64,000 nucleotides of DNA, taken from positions 38,776 through 102,775 of the forward strand of contig NZ_JAKGCR010000013.1 in assembly GCF_022668875.1 (NCBI RefSeq), written 5' to 3'. The DNA comes from Domibacillus sp. PGB-M46 (GTDB lineage: Bacteria > Bacillota > Bacilli > Bacillales > Domibacillaceae). A program made the translations under genes and the position numbers. The notes below the pieces were generated by a model. The model saw only the letters and a list, made by a program, of their open reading frames with translations, did not search any database and was not told the DNA's origin. Shown piece by piece: positions 51,526 through 60,395 of the stretch (position 1 is the first letter of the stretch; each line of letters begins with the position of its first letter).

Positions 51526-52863
51526 ATGGGAAGCTTATTTATTAAAAATGCTCAAATCGTAACGATGAATGCGCAGGAAGAGATGATAAACGGAGATATT
51601 CTCATTCGGGACAGCCGGATTGAAGCAGTCGGACCGGCTTTGGACGAAACGCCGGCTGACCGTGTAATTGATGCTTCAGGCCGAACCGTGATCCCCGGCT
51701 TTGTTCAAACCCATGTGCATCTATGCCAAACACTGTTTCGCGGCAAAGGTGATGACCTTGAATTGATGGATTGGCTGAAAAAGCGGATTTGGCCGCTTGA
51801 AGCGTCCCATGATGAAGAATCTGTTTATTATTCAGCGATGCTTGGGATCGGCGAGCTTCTGCAAAGCGGTACAACAACAATTGTCGATATGGAAACCGTT
51901 CATCATACCGATTCTGCATTTCGTGCGATTGCCCAAAGCGGTATTCGCGCGCTCTCCGGTAAAGTTATGATGGATAAAGGCAATGAAGTGCCGCTTGCCC
52001 TGCAGGAAAACACAGCAGCATCCATCCAGGAAAGCGTGGACCTGCTGGAGAAATGGCACATGTACGACAGCGGGCGCATCCAATATGCTTTTTCACCGCG
52101 CTTTGTCGTTTCCTGTACAGAGGAATTATTGAAAGAGGTACAAAAACTGTCCGTCCACTACAACGTCCATGTGCATACCCATGCTTCCGAAAACAGAGGA
52201 GAAATCGCTATTGTTGAGCAGGAAACCGGGATGCGCAATGTTATATACCTCGATCATCTCGGTCTTGCCAACGAACGGCTTATCCTGGCCCACTGTATCT
52301 GGCTGGACAAAGAAGAAAAGCGGATTATCCGGGAGAAAGGTGTGCATGTCAGCCATTGTCCGGGCTCGAACTTAAAGCTTGCATCCGGTATTGCCGATGT
52401 TCCTGAGCTGCTTGAAGCCGGCTCCTCCGTAAGCCTTGGAGCAGACGGTGCTCCGTGCAACAACAACCTCGATATGTTCAATGAAATGCGTCTTGCCGCC
52501 TTGATTCAAAAACCGATCCACGGCCCGGCCAGCATGAACGCCCGCACCGTTTTCCGCATGGCTACAATCGGCGGCGCCCGGGCTGTTGGAATGGGGCATG
52601 AAATCGGCAGTATTGAAGCTGGAAAAAAGGCAGACCTGGTGATGCTAAACTTAAATCATTTCCATACCTTCCCTTCTTACGATGTAGATCCCATCTCACG
52701 CATCGTTTATTCAGCTACCCGTGCGGATGTGGAAATGACCATTGTCGACGGGCGAATTGTCATGGAAAACAGCATGATGAAAACGATCGACAAAACGACT
52801 GTGCTAAGAGAAGCAGATGCATCGATTAAGCGGCTGCTCAAAAAAACAACAATCATGCATTAA
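51526..52863 (+). CDS. TrzA/AtzA-family amidohydrolase, probable guanine or 8-oxoguanine deaminase
   Basis: 445 residues, metal-dependent amidohydrolase. IPGFVQTHVHLCQTLFRG has the HxH ligands, HTHASENRGE and LAHCIWLD further His ligands and SLGADGAPCNNNLDMFNEMR the catalytic Asp. The family contains guanine, 8-oxoguanine, cytosine, S-adenosylhomocysteine and triazine deaminases. ATG at 51526 chosen for GGGAGGG 6 bases upstream; ATG at 51520 abuts it. The purine riboswitch and adjacency to pucR and the xanthine dehydrogenase operon point to a purine base: guanine to xanthine would feed PucCDE directly. B. subtilis GuaD is of another fold. Exact substrate is inferred. Confidence 0.8.
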   Translation: MGSLFIKNAQIVTMNAQEEMINGDILIRDSRIEAVGPALDETPADRVIDASGRTVIPGFVQTHVHLCQTLFRGKGDDLELMDWLKKRIWPLEASHDEESVYYSAMLGIGELLQSGTTTIVDMETVHHTDSAFRAIAQSGIRALSGKVMMDKGNEVPLALQENTAASIQESVDLLEKWHMYDSGRIQYAFSPRFVVSCTEELLKEVQKLSVHYNVHVHTHASENRGEIAIVEQETGMRNVIYLDHLGLANERLILAHCIWLDKEEKRIIREKGVHVSHCPGSNLKLASGIADVPELLEAGSSVSLGADGAPCNNNLDMFNEMRLAALIQKPIHGPASMNARTVFRMATIGGARAVGMGHEIGSIEAGKKADLVMLNLNHFHTFPSYDVDPISRIVYSATRADVEMTIVDGRIVMENSMMKTIDKTTVLREADASIKRLLKKTTIMH

Positions 52864-52897
52864 ACTCATCCAAAAAGCGGTTTAATCGTACATTCAT

Positions 52898-53080
52898 ATG
52901 CTGAAGCTTTCCAAAGCGAAGGATTTACTTACTCTTTCGGATGAAAGCATTGGAAGCATCGCCCGGACAGTTGGCATTTCAGATGAACGGTATTTTATGA
53001 GGCTGTTTAAACAATATGAAAAGCTGACGCCTTCCGAATACCGCAAAGCTTACCATCGTATTCAGCTCAATAAAGAATAA
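52898..53080 (+). pseudogene. Remnant of an AraC-family regulator (C-terminal HTH)
   Basis: The 60 residues LKLSKAKDLLTLSDESIGSI, ARTVGISDERYFMRLFKQYE and KLTPSEYRKAY match the second helix-turn-helix and end of AraC/XylS DNA-binding domains. The five codons before the ATG still read like the family (..YIHM) but a stop precedes them, and the sensor and first HTH are missing. It lies 35 bases after the deaminase gene. A gene relic; independent function is unlikely. Confidence 0.75.
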
Positions 53081-53155
53081 AAGGTGGGCAGAACCAGCTT
53101 GAGCAGAATCTAAACCTTTTAGACCATGATTTTTCTTTGCCGCGCCACCAAAAAC

Positions 53156-53191
53156 AAAACCGGCTTAAACGGTAAGGTTTAAGCCGGTTTT
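53156..53191 (-). terminator. Terminator of the alpha-glucosidase gene
   Basis: 15-pair perfect stem AAAACCGGCTTAAAC/GTTTAAGCCGGTTTT, T-runs both ways. Confidence 0.92.
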
Positions 53192-53199
53192 CATTACTA

Positions 53200-54864
53200 T
53201 TAGAGGTGGTACACACGTGTTTCATATGGGTGCAGCACTAATTCACGAGCCGGACTGTCTTCCTGCACTCTATAATTGTGCAGCAGCAGCTGAGCGGCAT
53301 CATAAGAGACACCTTCCTGCTTCGGAACCGGCACTGGCTGATCTGACAAGTTAGCCAGCACGATTACCCGGTCGCTTCCGAGAGTACGTGTGTATGCAAA
53401 CAAGCGTTCGCTCTCCTCAATCACTTCTTTATAAGCGCCATACGTAAACACATCATACGCTTTTTTCATTCGAATCATTCGTTTGTAAAAATTCAAAATA
53501 GAGCGTTCATCCTGCTGCTGCGCTTCTACGTTAATGCGAGTATAGTTGTCATTCAGTTTGATCCACGGCGTTCCCGTCGTAAAGCCGGCATTGCTCTCGG
53601 CCGACCACTGCATCGGCGTGCGAGAGTTGTCGCGGCTTGAATTCCAAATAATTTGCATCATTTCATCATGGTGAATGCCGGCTGCAGTGCCAAGCCGGTA
53701 CATGTTTTTCGTACGAACGTCGTTATAATCTTCAATGCTTTCGTATTTTACATTGGTCATGCCAATTTCCTGCCCCTGATAAATAAAAGGTGTTCCCTGC
53801 ATTAAAAAGTACACCGCCGCAAAGGCCGTGGCGCTTTCATACCAGTATTCCCGGTCGTTGCCCCATGTGGAAACCACGCGCGCTTTATCATGGTTTTCAA
53901 TGAACAGCGCATTCCAGCCTTTGTTTTCAAGCGCTTTTTGCCACTTTGTCATCACTTTCTTGTACCCCGGAATATCCAGGCCCGTTTCTTTTTCAGCATT
54001 CCAAAGCTCAAGATGTTCAAATTGAAAAATCATATTAAATTTCCCTTTTTCTTCACCGACCCATTCATTAACATCTTCCGCTGTTACACCGTTCGCTTCA
54101 CCGACTGTCATAATGTCGTACTTAGCGAACGTTTCAGCTTTTAATTCTTCAAGAAACGGCTGAATGCCTTCTACATTCATATGATAATCGTAAGAAGGCA
54201 CGTACTTCATTTCTTTCGGATTCGGCAAATCAGGCAGTCCCGCTTTTTTCTTAATATGGCTGATCGCGTCAACACGGAAGCCATCGATCCCTTTGTCGAG
54301 CCACCAGTTAACAGTTTCGTAAAGAGCCTGGCGCACTTCGGGATTTTCCCAGTTTAAGTCCGGCTGCTTTTTTGAAAACAGGTGCAGGAAAAACTGGTCT
54401 GTGAGCTGATCATATTCCCACGCCGAGTCGCCAAAAATACTTTCCCAGTTATTCGGCTCCCCTCCACTTTTGCCATCGCGCCAAATGTACCAGTCGCGTT
54501 TTGGATTGTCCTTAGAGGAACGAGATTCAATAAACCATGGATGTTCATCACTCGTATGGTTGATCACGAGGTCAAGAATCAGCTTCATTCCCCGTTCATG
54601 TACAGCTTCCAGAAGCTCGTCAAAATCATCCATCGTCCCAAACTCATTCATAATTTCTTTGTAATCGCTAATATCATATCCATTATCATCATTCGGCGAT
54701 TCAAACATCGGACAGATCCAGATTACATCAATGCCAAGATCTTTTAAGTAGTCCAGTTTGGAGATCACCCCTTTAATATCTCCAACTCCGTCTCCGTTCG
54801 AATCCATGAAGCTGCGCGGATAAATTTGATATGCGACTGCTTCTTTCCACCACACTTTGTTCAT
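53200..54864 (-). CDS. GH13 alpha-glucosidase (oligo-1,6-glucosidase/MalL-like)
   Basis: 554 residues. WWKEAVAYQIYPRSFMDSNGDGVGDIKGV is the GH13 subfamily 31 N-terminus. Active-site regions: DLVINHTSDEHPWF, GFRVDAISHI (nucleophile Asp), TVGEANG (acid/base Glu) and FIENHDKARV (third Asp). Subfamily members hydrolyse non-reducing alpha-1,6 or alpha-1,4 glucosides. Val in GFRVDA is seen in oligo-1,6/dextran glucosidase types; no signal peptide, so it acts on imported sugars. Divergent from the PTS gene; a cre site overlaps its -35. A trehalose-6-phosphate hydrolase is less likely. Confidence 0.88.
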   Translation of the reverse strand: MNKVWWKEAVAYQIYPRSFMDSNGDGVGDIKGVISKLDYLKDLGIDVIWICPMFESPNDDNGYDISDYKEIMNEFGTMDDFDELLEAVHERGMKLILDLVINHTSDEHPWFIESRSSKDNPKRDWYIWRDGKSGGEPNNWESIFGDSAWEYDQLTDQFFLHLFSKKQPDLNWENPEVRQALYETVNWWLDKGIDGFRVDAISHIKKKAGLPDLPNPKEMKYVPSYDYHMNVEGIQPFLEELKAETFAKYDIMTVGEANGVTAEDVNEWVGEEKGKFNMIFQFEHLELWNAEKETGLDIPGYKKVMTKWQKALENKGWNALFIENHDKARVVSTWGNDREYWYESATAFAAVYFLMQGTPFIYQGQEIGMTNVKYESIEDYNDVRTKNMYRLGTAAGIHHDEMMQIIWNSSRDNSRTPMQWSAESNAGFTTGTPWIKLNDNYTRINVEAQQQDERSILNFYKRMIRMKKAYDVFTYGAYKEVIEESERLFAYTRTLGSDRVIVLANLSDQPVPVPKQEGVSYDAAQLLLHNYRVQEDSPARELVLHPYETRVYHL

Positions 54865-54988
54865 ATGACGACCCCCGTATCCTCTCTTATGCTTCTTACG
54901 TGTATTTTAGCATGGAAGGCGGAAAACATGTGTGAATATCCCGCTTTCCTCTGACCCTTCTTTTTTTGTTTTTACTGTTTGATACGCC

Positions 54989-55028
54989 CTAGTATAAACT
55001 AGACTGAAAACCAGTGCAATCGTTTTCA
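54989..55028 (-). promoter_or_regulatory. Glucosidase promoter with operator-like palindrome and cre site
   Basis: Minus strand TTGCAC (55019-55014), 17 bases, TATACT (54996-54991). The -10 lies in the palindrome CTAGT-ATAA-ACTAG (54989-55002), a likely repressor site. TGCAATCGTTTTCA (55015-55028) fits cre at 13 of 14 positions and covers the -35. Confidence 0.75.
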
Positions 55029-55120
55029 CAAAAAATAAATCCAATATTCTTTGGTGAACACTTATCTTTCTGTTAAAACAAGCGAAACGATAAAAGAAAT
55101 CTGTTCTTTAAAAATTATTC

Positions 55121-55171
55121 TTGCTAAATGAAAGCGCATTTATTAGAATAAGGTTCATGCAAACGTTTTCG
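55121..55171 (+). promoter_or_regulatory. PTS promoter with cre site
   Basis: TTGCTA (55121-55126), 17 bases, TAGAAT (55144-55149); TGCAAACGTTTTCG (55158-55171), 12 of 14 cre matches, covers the expected start. Confidence 0.7.
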
Positions 55172-55212
55172 TTACATTTCACTATTACATCTAATCAAGG
55201 GGAGAATAGGGT

Positions 55213-56859
55213 ATGAAGAAATTAACGTCTTTTGATTTTTGGCAAAAACTTGGAAAAGCGCTGCTCGTCGTCGTTGCCGTGATGCCCGCAGCCGGGATTA
55301 TGATATCCGTCGGCAAACTGATTGCCATGATGAGCGGTGATATCATCTTTGTGCAAACAGCAGCACACGTGATGGAAGACATCGGCTGGGCCATTATTGG
55401 CAACTTACATATTTTATTTGCGGTTGCCATCGGAGGCTCCTGGGCAAAGGAACGGGCAGGCGGCGCGTTTGCAGCCCTTTTAGCTTTTGTTCTGATTAAC
55501 CGGGTGACCGGCGCTTTATTTGGTTTAAACAATGAAATGATAAGTGATCCAAAAGCATCTGTCTCATCTTTTTTTGGAAGCGAGTTAATTGTAAGCGATT
55601 ATTTTACTTCTGTGCTCGGTGCCCCGGCACTTAATATGGGTGTGTTTATTGGTATCATTTCCGGTTTTGCCGGAGCCGTGATTTTTAATAAATATTATAA
55701 CTTCAGCAAACTGCCGGCTTCTCTTGCTTTTTTCAACGGAAAACGGTTTGTGCCTTTTGTGGTCATTGCCTGGTCCGTTGTGATAGCCGTTTTGCTGGCG
55801 GCCGTCTGGCCGTTTATTCAAGGCGCCTTGAACGAGTTTGGAAAATGGATTGCCACTTCAAAAGATACGGCACCAATTATTGCCCCTTTTGTATTCGGTA
55901 CACTTGAACGTCTGCTTCTGCCTTTTGGTCTCCATCATATGCTGACGGTTCCGATTAACTACACGTCACTTGGCGGCACGTATACGATGCTGACCGGCTC
56001 TTCGGCCGGGCAGGTTGTAGCCGGGCAGGACCCGCTTTGGCTTGCCTGGGCGGCAGATTTAAACAATTTAAAAGCAGCTGGCGATATGACGGCGTATCAA
56101 GCACTGCTGAACGAGGTAACGCCTGCCCGCTTTAAAGTGGGCCAAATGATTATTTCTACTGCCTCACTTATTGGAATTGCGCTGGCCATGTATAAAAATG
56201 TGGACAAAGACAAACGTGCTAAATACAAGCCGATGTTTTTATCTGCCGGACTTGCTGTTTTTTTAACAGGTGTAACAGAACCGATTGAATTTATGTTTAT
56301 GTTTGCTGCCCCTCTTTTATATGTGGTATACGCGATTTTAACCGGCTTGAGCTTTGCTGCGGCTGATCTGATCAACCTTCGTCTTCATTCATTCGGGCTG
56401 ATAGAGTTTTTAACACGCATGCCTATGGCGGCAAAAGCAGGACTGACACGTGATATTTTTAACTTTGTTATTACATGCTCTGTGTTTTTCGCTTTAAACT
56501 TTACGATCGCGAACTTCCTGATCAAAAAGTTTAACTTTCCGACGCCAGGCCGGGCTGGCAATTACACAGATGATGAAGAAACAAACGCCAAAGCCAAAAG
56601 CGCTGCGCCGACGGCAGAAGGAACAGCGGCCGCTGCCATCATCCGGCTGCTGGGCGGTACTGACAACATTGAAGATGTGGATGCTTGTATGACACGACTT
56701 CGCGTGACCGTTAAAGATGTGGACAAAGTATCGGGAGAAGCAGAGTGGAAAAAAACCGGGGCGCTCGGTTTAATTTTAAAAGATAAAGGCGTGCAGGCCA
56801 TTTACGGCCCTAAAGCTGATGTAATTAAGTCCGACGTACAGGATTATTTAGGGGTGTAA
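55213..56859 (+). CDS. PTS EIIBC, alpha-glucoside/maltose type
   Basis: 548 residues. The EIIC domain (about 1-440; 10 helices) has LGKALLVVVAVMPAAGIMISVG, GAPALNMGVFIG, LPFGLHHMLTVPINY and FLTGVTEPIEFMFMF with the sugar-contacting His and Glu. The C-terminal EIIB (about 468-548) has DNIEDVDACMTRLRV, with the phospho-Cys. No EIIA is fused or adjacent, so a general Glc-type EIIA must serve. With the MapP-like phosphatase and glucosidase next door, maltose or a related alpha-glucoside is the best substrate guess. ATG with AAGGGGAG upstream. Confidence 0.88.
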   Translation: MKKLTSFDFWQKLGKALLVVVAVMPAAGIMISVGKLIAMMSGDIIFVQTAAHVMEDIGWAIIGNLHILFAVAIGGSWAKERAGGAFAALLAFVLINRVTGALFGLNNEMISDPKASVSSFFGSELIVSDYFTSVLGAPALNMGVFIGIISGFAGAVIFNKYYNFSKLPASLAFFNGKRFVPFVVIAWSVVIAVLLAAVWPFIQGALNEFGKWIATSKDTAPIIAPFVFGTLERLLLPFGLHHMLTVPINYTSLGGTYTMLTGSSAGQVVAGQDPLWLAWAADLNNLKAAGDMTAYQALLNEVTPARFKVGQMIISTASLIGIALAMYKNVDKDKRAKYKPMFLSAGLAVFLTGVTEPIEFMFMFAAPLLYVVYAILTGLSFAAADLINLRLHSFGLIEFLTRMPMAAKAGLTRDIFNFVITCSVFFALNFTIANFLIKKFNFPTPGRAGNYTDDEETNAKAKSAAPTAEGTAAAAIIRLLGGTDNIEDVDACMTRLRVTVKDVDKVSGEAEWKKTGALGLILKDKGVQAIYGPKADVIKSDVQDYLGV

Positions 56860-56862
56860 AAT

Positions 56863-57630
56863 ATGAAATTACTTACATTAAACTGTCATTCCTGGCAGGA
56901 AGAGGATACCCTCCAAAAGCTAACGGAACTCGCCCAAACAATTGCCGAAAAATCATACGATGTTGTAGCGCTTCAGGAGGTAAGCAAGTCGAATGAAGCC
57001 GGGCACGCGAATTACGCAGAGCTGCTTGTGCAAAAGCTGCATGACCTTGGTGAAAAGGATTATACATTCATTTGGGATATGTCGCACTTCGGCTATGAGA
57101 TATATGAGGAAGGCGTGGCCATCATTACGAAGCATCCTGTAAAAAGCCATGATTCTTTTTTTATTACAGACCAGCACGACATGGATAACTGGAAAACACG
57201 TAAAATTGTTCAGGCTGTGATCGATATCAACGGTGAGCCTGCCTCTTTTTTCTCCTGTCACCTCGGCTGGTGGCAGGACGAGGAGGAGCCCGCAAAAAAA
57301 CAGCTTGACCGCCTCCTATCCAGGGCTGCATCCAAAGAGCTTACCTTTTTGATGGGTGACTTTAACGGAGATGCTGCTGTGCGAAATGAAAATTACGATT
57401 ATCTGTTAGCAGCCGGGTTTTGGGATACGTACATCCTTGCTTCCGAGAAAGATGAAGGATACACCGTTAAAGGAAAGATTGACGGCTGGGATGGAAACAA
57501 AAAAGATCTGCGAATTGATTATATCTTTGTGAATAAGCCCATCGAGGTTATATCATCCAAAGTGATTTTTAACGGTATCCATAAACCGGTTGTATCCGAT
57601 CACTTCGGCGTTGAAGTGGTCATCTGCTAA
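56863..57630 (+). CDS. mapP: Endonuclease/exonuclease/phosphatase-family protein, probable maltose 6'-phosphate phosphatase
   Basis: 255 residues, EEP fold: LTLNCHSWQEE, VVALQEVSKS (metal Glu), SCHLGWW, MGDFNGDAA and RIDYIFVN with SDHFGVEV (catalytic His). No signal peptide, so not a secreted nuclease. MapP of Enterococcus and Lactobacillus, encoded with a maltose PTS, removes phosphate from maltose 6'-phosphate. The ATG is 3 bases after the PTS stop, its ribosome site (AGGGGTG) lying in the PTS 3' end, so the two are coupled. Assignment rests on fold plus context. Confidence 0.77.
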   Translation: MKLLTLNCHSWQEEDTLQKLTELAQTIAEKSYDVVALQEVSKSNEAGHANYAELLVQKLHDLGEKDYTFIWDMSHFGYEIYEEGVAIITKHPVKSHDSFFITDQHDMDNWKTRKIVQAVIDINGEPASFFSCHLGWWQDEEEPAKKQLDRLLSRAASKELTFLMGDFNGDAAVRNENYDYLLAAGFWDTYILASEKDEGYTVKGKIDGWDGNKKDLRIDYIFVNKPIEVISSKVIFNGIHKPVVSDHFGVEVVIC

Positions 57631-57633
57631 AAA

Positions 57634-57668
57634 TTAAGGCGTTCTCCTGCGGGGAGAACGCCTTTTTC
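57634..57668. terminator. Terminator of the PTS-mapP operon
   Basis: AAGGCGTTCTCC/GGAGAACGCCTT with loop TGCGG; serves the convergent GDSL gene too. Confidence 0.93.
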
Positions 57669-58292
57669 TTATGATAGTCCTTTTTCGCGTATGGCATGCA
57701 GCCAGGTCCGCGCCATCAGTGTATTTCCTGTCGAGTTCATGTGAACCCCGTCTGTCGTCAGCTTATGCTCACCTTCCGCACTTACATACTCGATGAAAGC
57801 CTGGTGCATCGGCACAAGCACAGCGCCATATTCGCCGGCCAGCTTCTGAACAATCTCAACATACGGCTTTAGAAGCTCGTTGCCTTCGGAGCGCGGATCT
57901 TCTTCAATAATCGTCGGTTCCATTAACACAAGCCGAATGCCCTCAGATTGATCAAGTAAACGGCGGTATACCTGTTCAAATTTCCCGGGTAATATTTGAT
58001 TCATCTCTTTTGAATCAAGCTGCCGCCATACATCGTTGATTCCGATTGATATGGACAGGACTGTTGGCCGTTCGTTTAACACATCCTGCTCCCACCGCTC
58101 TGCCAGATCGGTTACCCGATTGCCGCCAACCCCTTTATTAATAATGACAGGTGCGTTCACAGGCGACTCGCAAATAAGCTGATCACGAATCATCCTTACA
58201 TATCCATCCCCCAGCTCTTCCGGCTCTGCCCGGCGTCCAGAATCGGTGATGCTATCTCCAATAAATACAATCCGGTCTTCCTTCGTTAACAT
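57669..58292 (-). CDS. SGNH/GDSL-family esterase
   Basis: 207 residues. The four SGNH blocks are intact: FIGDSITDSGR (nucleophile Ser), KGVGGNRVTDL, SIGINDVWR and TTDGVHMNSTG (catalytic Asp/His). No signal peptide, so intracellular. Proteins of this size next to glycosidase genes are often carbohydrate deacetylases. The ATG has AAAGGAGGAA upstream. The adjacent glycosidase remnant suggests it once belonged to a sugar-utilisation set. Confidence 0.87.
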   Translation of the reverse strand: MLTKEDRIVFIGDSITDSGRRAEPEELGDGYVRMIRDQLICESPVNAPVIINKGVGGNRVTDLAERWEQDVLNERPTVLSISIGINDVWRQLDSKEMNQILPGKFEQVYRRLLDQSEGIRLVLMEPTIIEEDPRSEGNELLKPYVEIVQKLAGEYGAVLVPMHQAFIEYVSAEGEHKLTTDGVHMNSTGNTLMARTWLHAIREKGLS

Positions 58293-58414
58293 TTCTATTC
58301 CTCCTTTAACGAAACTGTTTTTTCCAGCTCACTTTTATTAAGATGCCCGCACGCTTTGGGCTGAATTCGTCCATTTCACTTATACCGGCCTTTCCCCTAT
58401 CAGCTCTTCCATAT

Positions 58415-58561
58415 TCAGAAAAACAGCTCGTTCATGGGGTAAATGGTTCGGCTCCGGCTTGTGCAAACGATCTGCCATTCCCTTTCTTCCCGGTTCCAAA
58501 TAAGAACCCGATCTGCGGCGCCATTATAAATAGGATCACGAAAAAGCGACGCTTTCGGCGT
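58415..58561 (-). pseudogene. N-terminal remnant of a glycosyl hydrolase gene
   Basis: An open stretch of 48 codons ends at TGA (58417-58415). It reads PKASLFRDPIYNGAADRVLI and WNREEREWQIVCTSRSRTIY, which resembles the N-terminus of beta-propeller glycosidases (RDPIxDGAADPxxIWN). AAAGGAGG lies 6 bases before an ACG (58561-58559) where an ATG would be expected, so the start codon looks mutated and the gene is cut short. The remaining sequence to 58293 shows no further open frame of that type. Confidence 0.5.
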
Positions 58562-58576
58562 AGTCTTCCTCCTTTC

Positions 58577-58597
58577 AAAAGCCCGGCATCGCCGGGC
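58577..58597 (-). terminator. Terminator of the ABC exporter operon
   Basis: GCCCGGC/GCCGGGC with loop ATC and T4 on the minus strand. Confidence 0.8.
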
Positions 58598-58613
58598 CTG
58601 CGTTTTGATTGTA

Positions 58614-60395
58614 TTATCCAGCTTCTAAAGCACGGCGCTGTGATAAATAAAGCTTTGAGTACGCGCCGCCTTTTTTCATTAGTTCATTATGCGTTCCCTC
58701 CTCCACAATTCGACCACCGTCAATAAAGAAAATACGATCAGCGTTTTGAATCGTGGACAGACGGTGCGCAATAATAAAAGAAGTTCGCCCTTCAAGCAGC
58801 TGCTCCAATCCTTTTTGAAGAGCCATTTCCGTTTCGGTATCAATGCTTGATGTTGCTTCGTCCAAAATTAAAATTTTCGGGTCCGCCAGAAGAGCCCGTG
58901 CAAACGAAATAAGCTGGCGCTGGCCGGATGAAAGACGTGTGCCGCGCTCATTCACCTCTGTTTCGTACCCTTCTTCCATTTCGCTAATAAAACGGTGTGC
59001 CTGAACCGCTTTTGATGCTTCAATCACTTCTTCATCCGTCGCATCAAGGCGGCCATACCGGATATTGTCCATAATCGTGCCGGAAAAAATAAACGGATCC
59101 TGCAGCATGACACCCATCTGGCTGCGCAGCGACGAAAGCGTGACCGTTTTAATATTTATTCCGTCCACTCGTACACTGCCGCTCTTCGTATCATAAAACC
59201 GGCTGATTAAATTGATGATCGTCGTTTTTCCAGACCCGGTCGCCCCAACAAGCGCGATCGTGTCTCCCGGATTTACCGTAAAGTTCACGTCCTCAAGAAT
59301 GTTTTTCTCTCCTTCGTAGCCGAACACGACATGATCGAACGTTACCTCACCGCGTATAGGCGGCAGTATACCAGCATTTGGCGCATTTTGAATGGCCGGT
59401 TCCTCATCGATCGTCTCAAAAATGCGCTCTAAATACGCCATCGCATTAATAATGGCATTATAGAAATTGCCGATATTCGCAAGCGGCTGCCAGAACATCC
59501 AAATGTAACCGACAAACGCGACCAATTCCCCCGCTGTGACACTTCCGTTCAGCCAAAAAATACCGGTAACATAAACGAACGAAACGGTAATCACCGAAAT
59601 ATTTTCAATGACAGGCCATAAAAGAAATTGAATTTTTACTCCCTTCATCCAAGCGGAACGGTAACTGTTGGATACTTCACGAAAGATTTGCTCGTTTTCT
59701 TCCTCACGCGCAAAGGCCTGTGTCACTTTAATTCCATTTAAGCTTTCATGAATATACGCATTCATATTAGATTGCTTGTTGCTGAGCTGCTGCCACGCTT
59801 TACGCTGAGCTGTTTTAATAAAAAAGATAAACCCGATCAAAAATGGGAAACCTGCCATGGCAGCCAGTGTCATTTTCACGTCAATCGCCAGCATAAAGCC
59901 AACAATGACCAAAACGCTGAACAAATCTGTAATAACGTTAATAATACCGTTGGATAAAAGGTCGCTGAGTGAGTTCACATAGTTTACGACACGCACTAAA
60001 ATTTTGCCGTGAGGCCGGCTGTCGTAGTACGAAAACGACAGCGTCTGCAAATGAGCAAACAAGTCTTTCCGCAATTGTAAGATGACACTCTGCCCGATTT
60101 GAGACATCATTCGGATTCGATATTTTAAGCAAAAGCCTGTGACCGTGATAGCCGCTAAATAAAATCCGGCAAGCAGTGCAAGTCCGCCCACGTCTCCGTT
60201 TGGGATTTTGTCGTCGATCGCCGTTTTAATTAAATATGGACCGGTCAACGTTGCCCCGCTCGCCAAAAGCATCAGGAGAACAGTAAGTATGATTTTTCCT
60301 TTAAACGGCTTTAAATATTGAACCATCCGTTTTAACTGGTTTATATCAAAGGCAGACTCCAACTCTTCATCTACATCAAATTTATTACGTGCCAC
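58614..60395 (-). CDS. ABC multidrug exporter subunit (YfiC-like)
   Basis: 593 residues, half-transporter: six membrane helices (about 35-330) then an ABC domain with Walker A VGATGSGKTT, ABC signature RLSSGQRQLISFARALL, and Walker B ILILDEATSSIDTETE with the catalytic Glu, plus IAHRLST. A cytosolic N-terminal extension (MARNKFDVDEELESAFDINQ) is typical of the YfiC/BmrD-like partner. The start is GTG, directly following the stop of the upstream subunit gene, with GAGGAAG in that gene as ribosome site. Forms a heterodimer with the 60396-62147 product. Confidence 0.9.
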   Translation of the reverse strand: MARNKFDVDEELESAFDINQLKRMVQYLKPFKGKIILTVLLMLLASGATLTGPYLIKTAIDDKIPNGDVGGLALLAGFYLAAITVTGFCLKYRIRMMSQIGQSVILQLRKDLFAHLQTLSFSYYDSRPHGKILVRVVNYVNSLSDLLSNGIINVITDLFSVLVIVGFMLAIDVKMTLAAMAGFPFLIGFIFFIKTAQRKAWQQLSNKQSNMNAYIHESLNGIKVTQAFAREEENEQIFREVSNSYRSAWMKGVKIQFLLWPVIENISVITVSFVYVTGIFWLNGSVTAGELVAFVGYIWMFWQPLANIGNFYNAIINAMAYLERIFETIDEEPAIQNAPNAGILPPIRGEVTFDHVVFGYEGEKNILEDVNFTVNPGDTIALVGATGSGKTTIINLISRFYDTKSGSVRVDGINIKTVTLSSLRSQMGVMLQDPFIFSGTIMDNIRYGRLDATDEEVIEASKAVQAHRFISEMEEGYETEVNERGTRLSSGQRQLISFARALLADPKILILDEATSSIDTETEMALQKGLEQLLEGRTSFIIAHRLSTIQNADRIFFIDGGRIVEEGTHNELMKKGGAYSKLYLSQRRALEAG

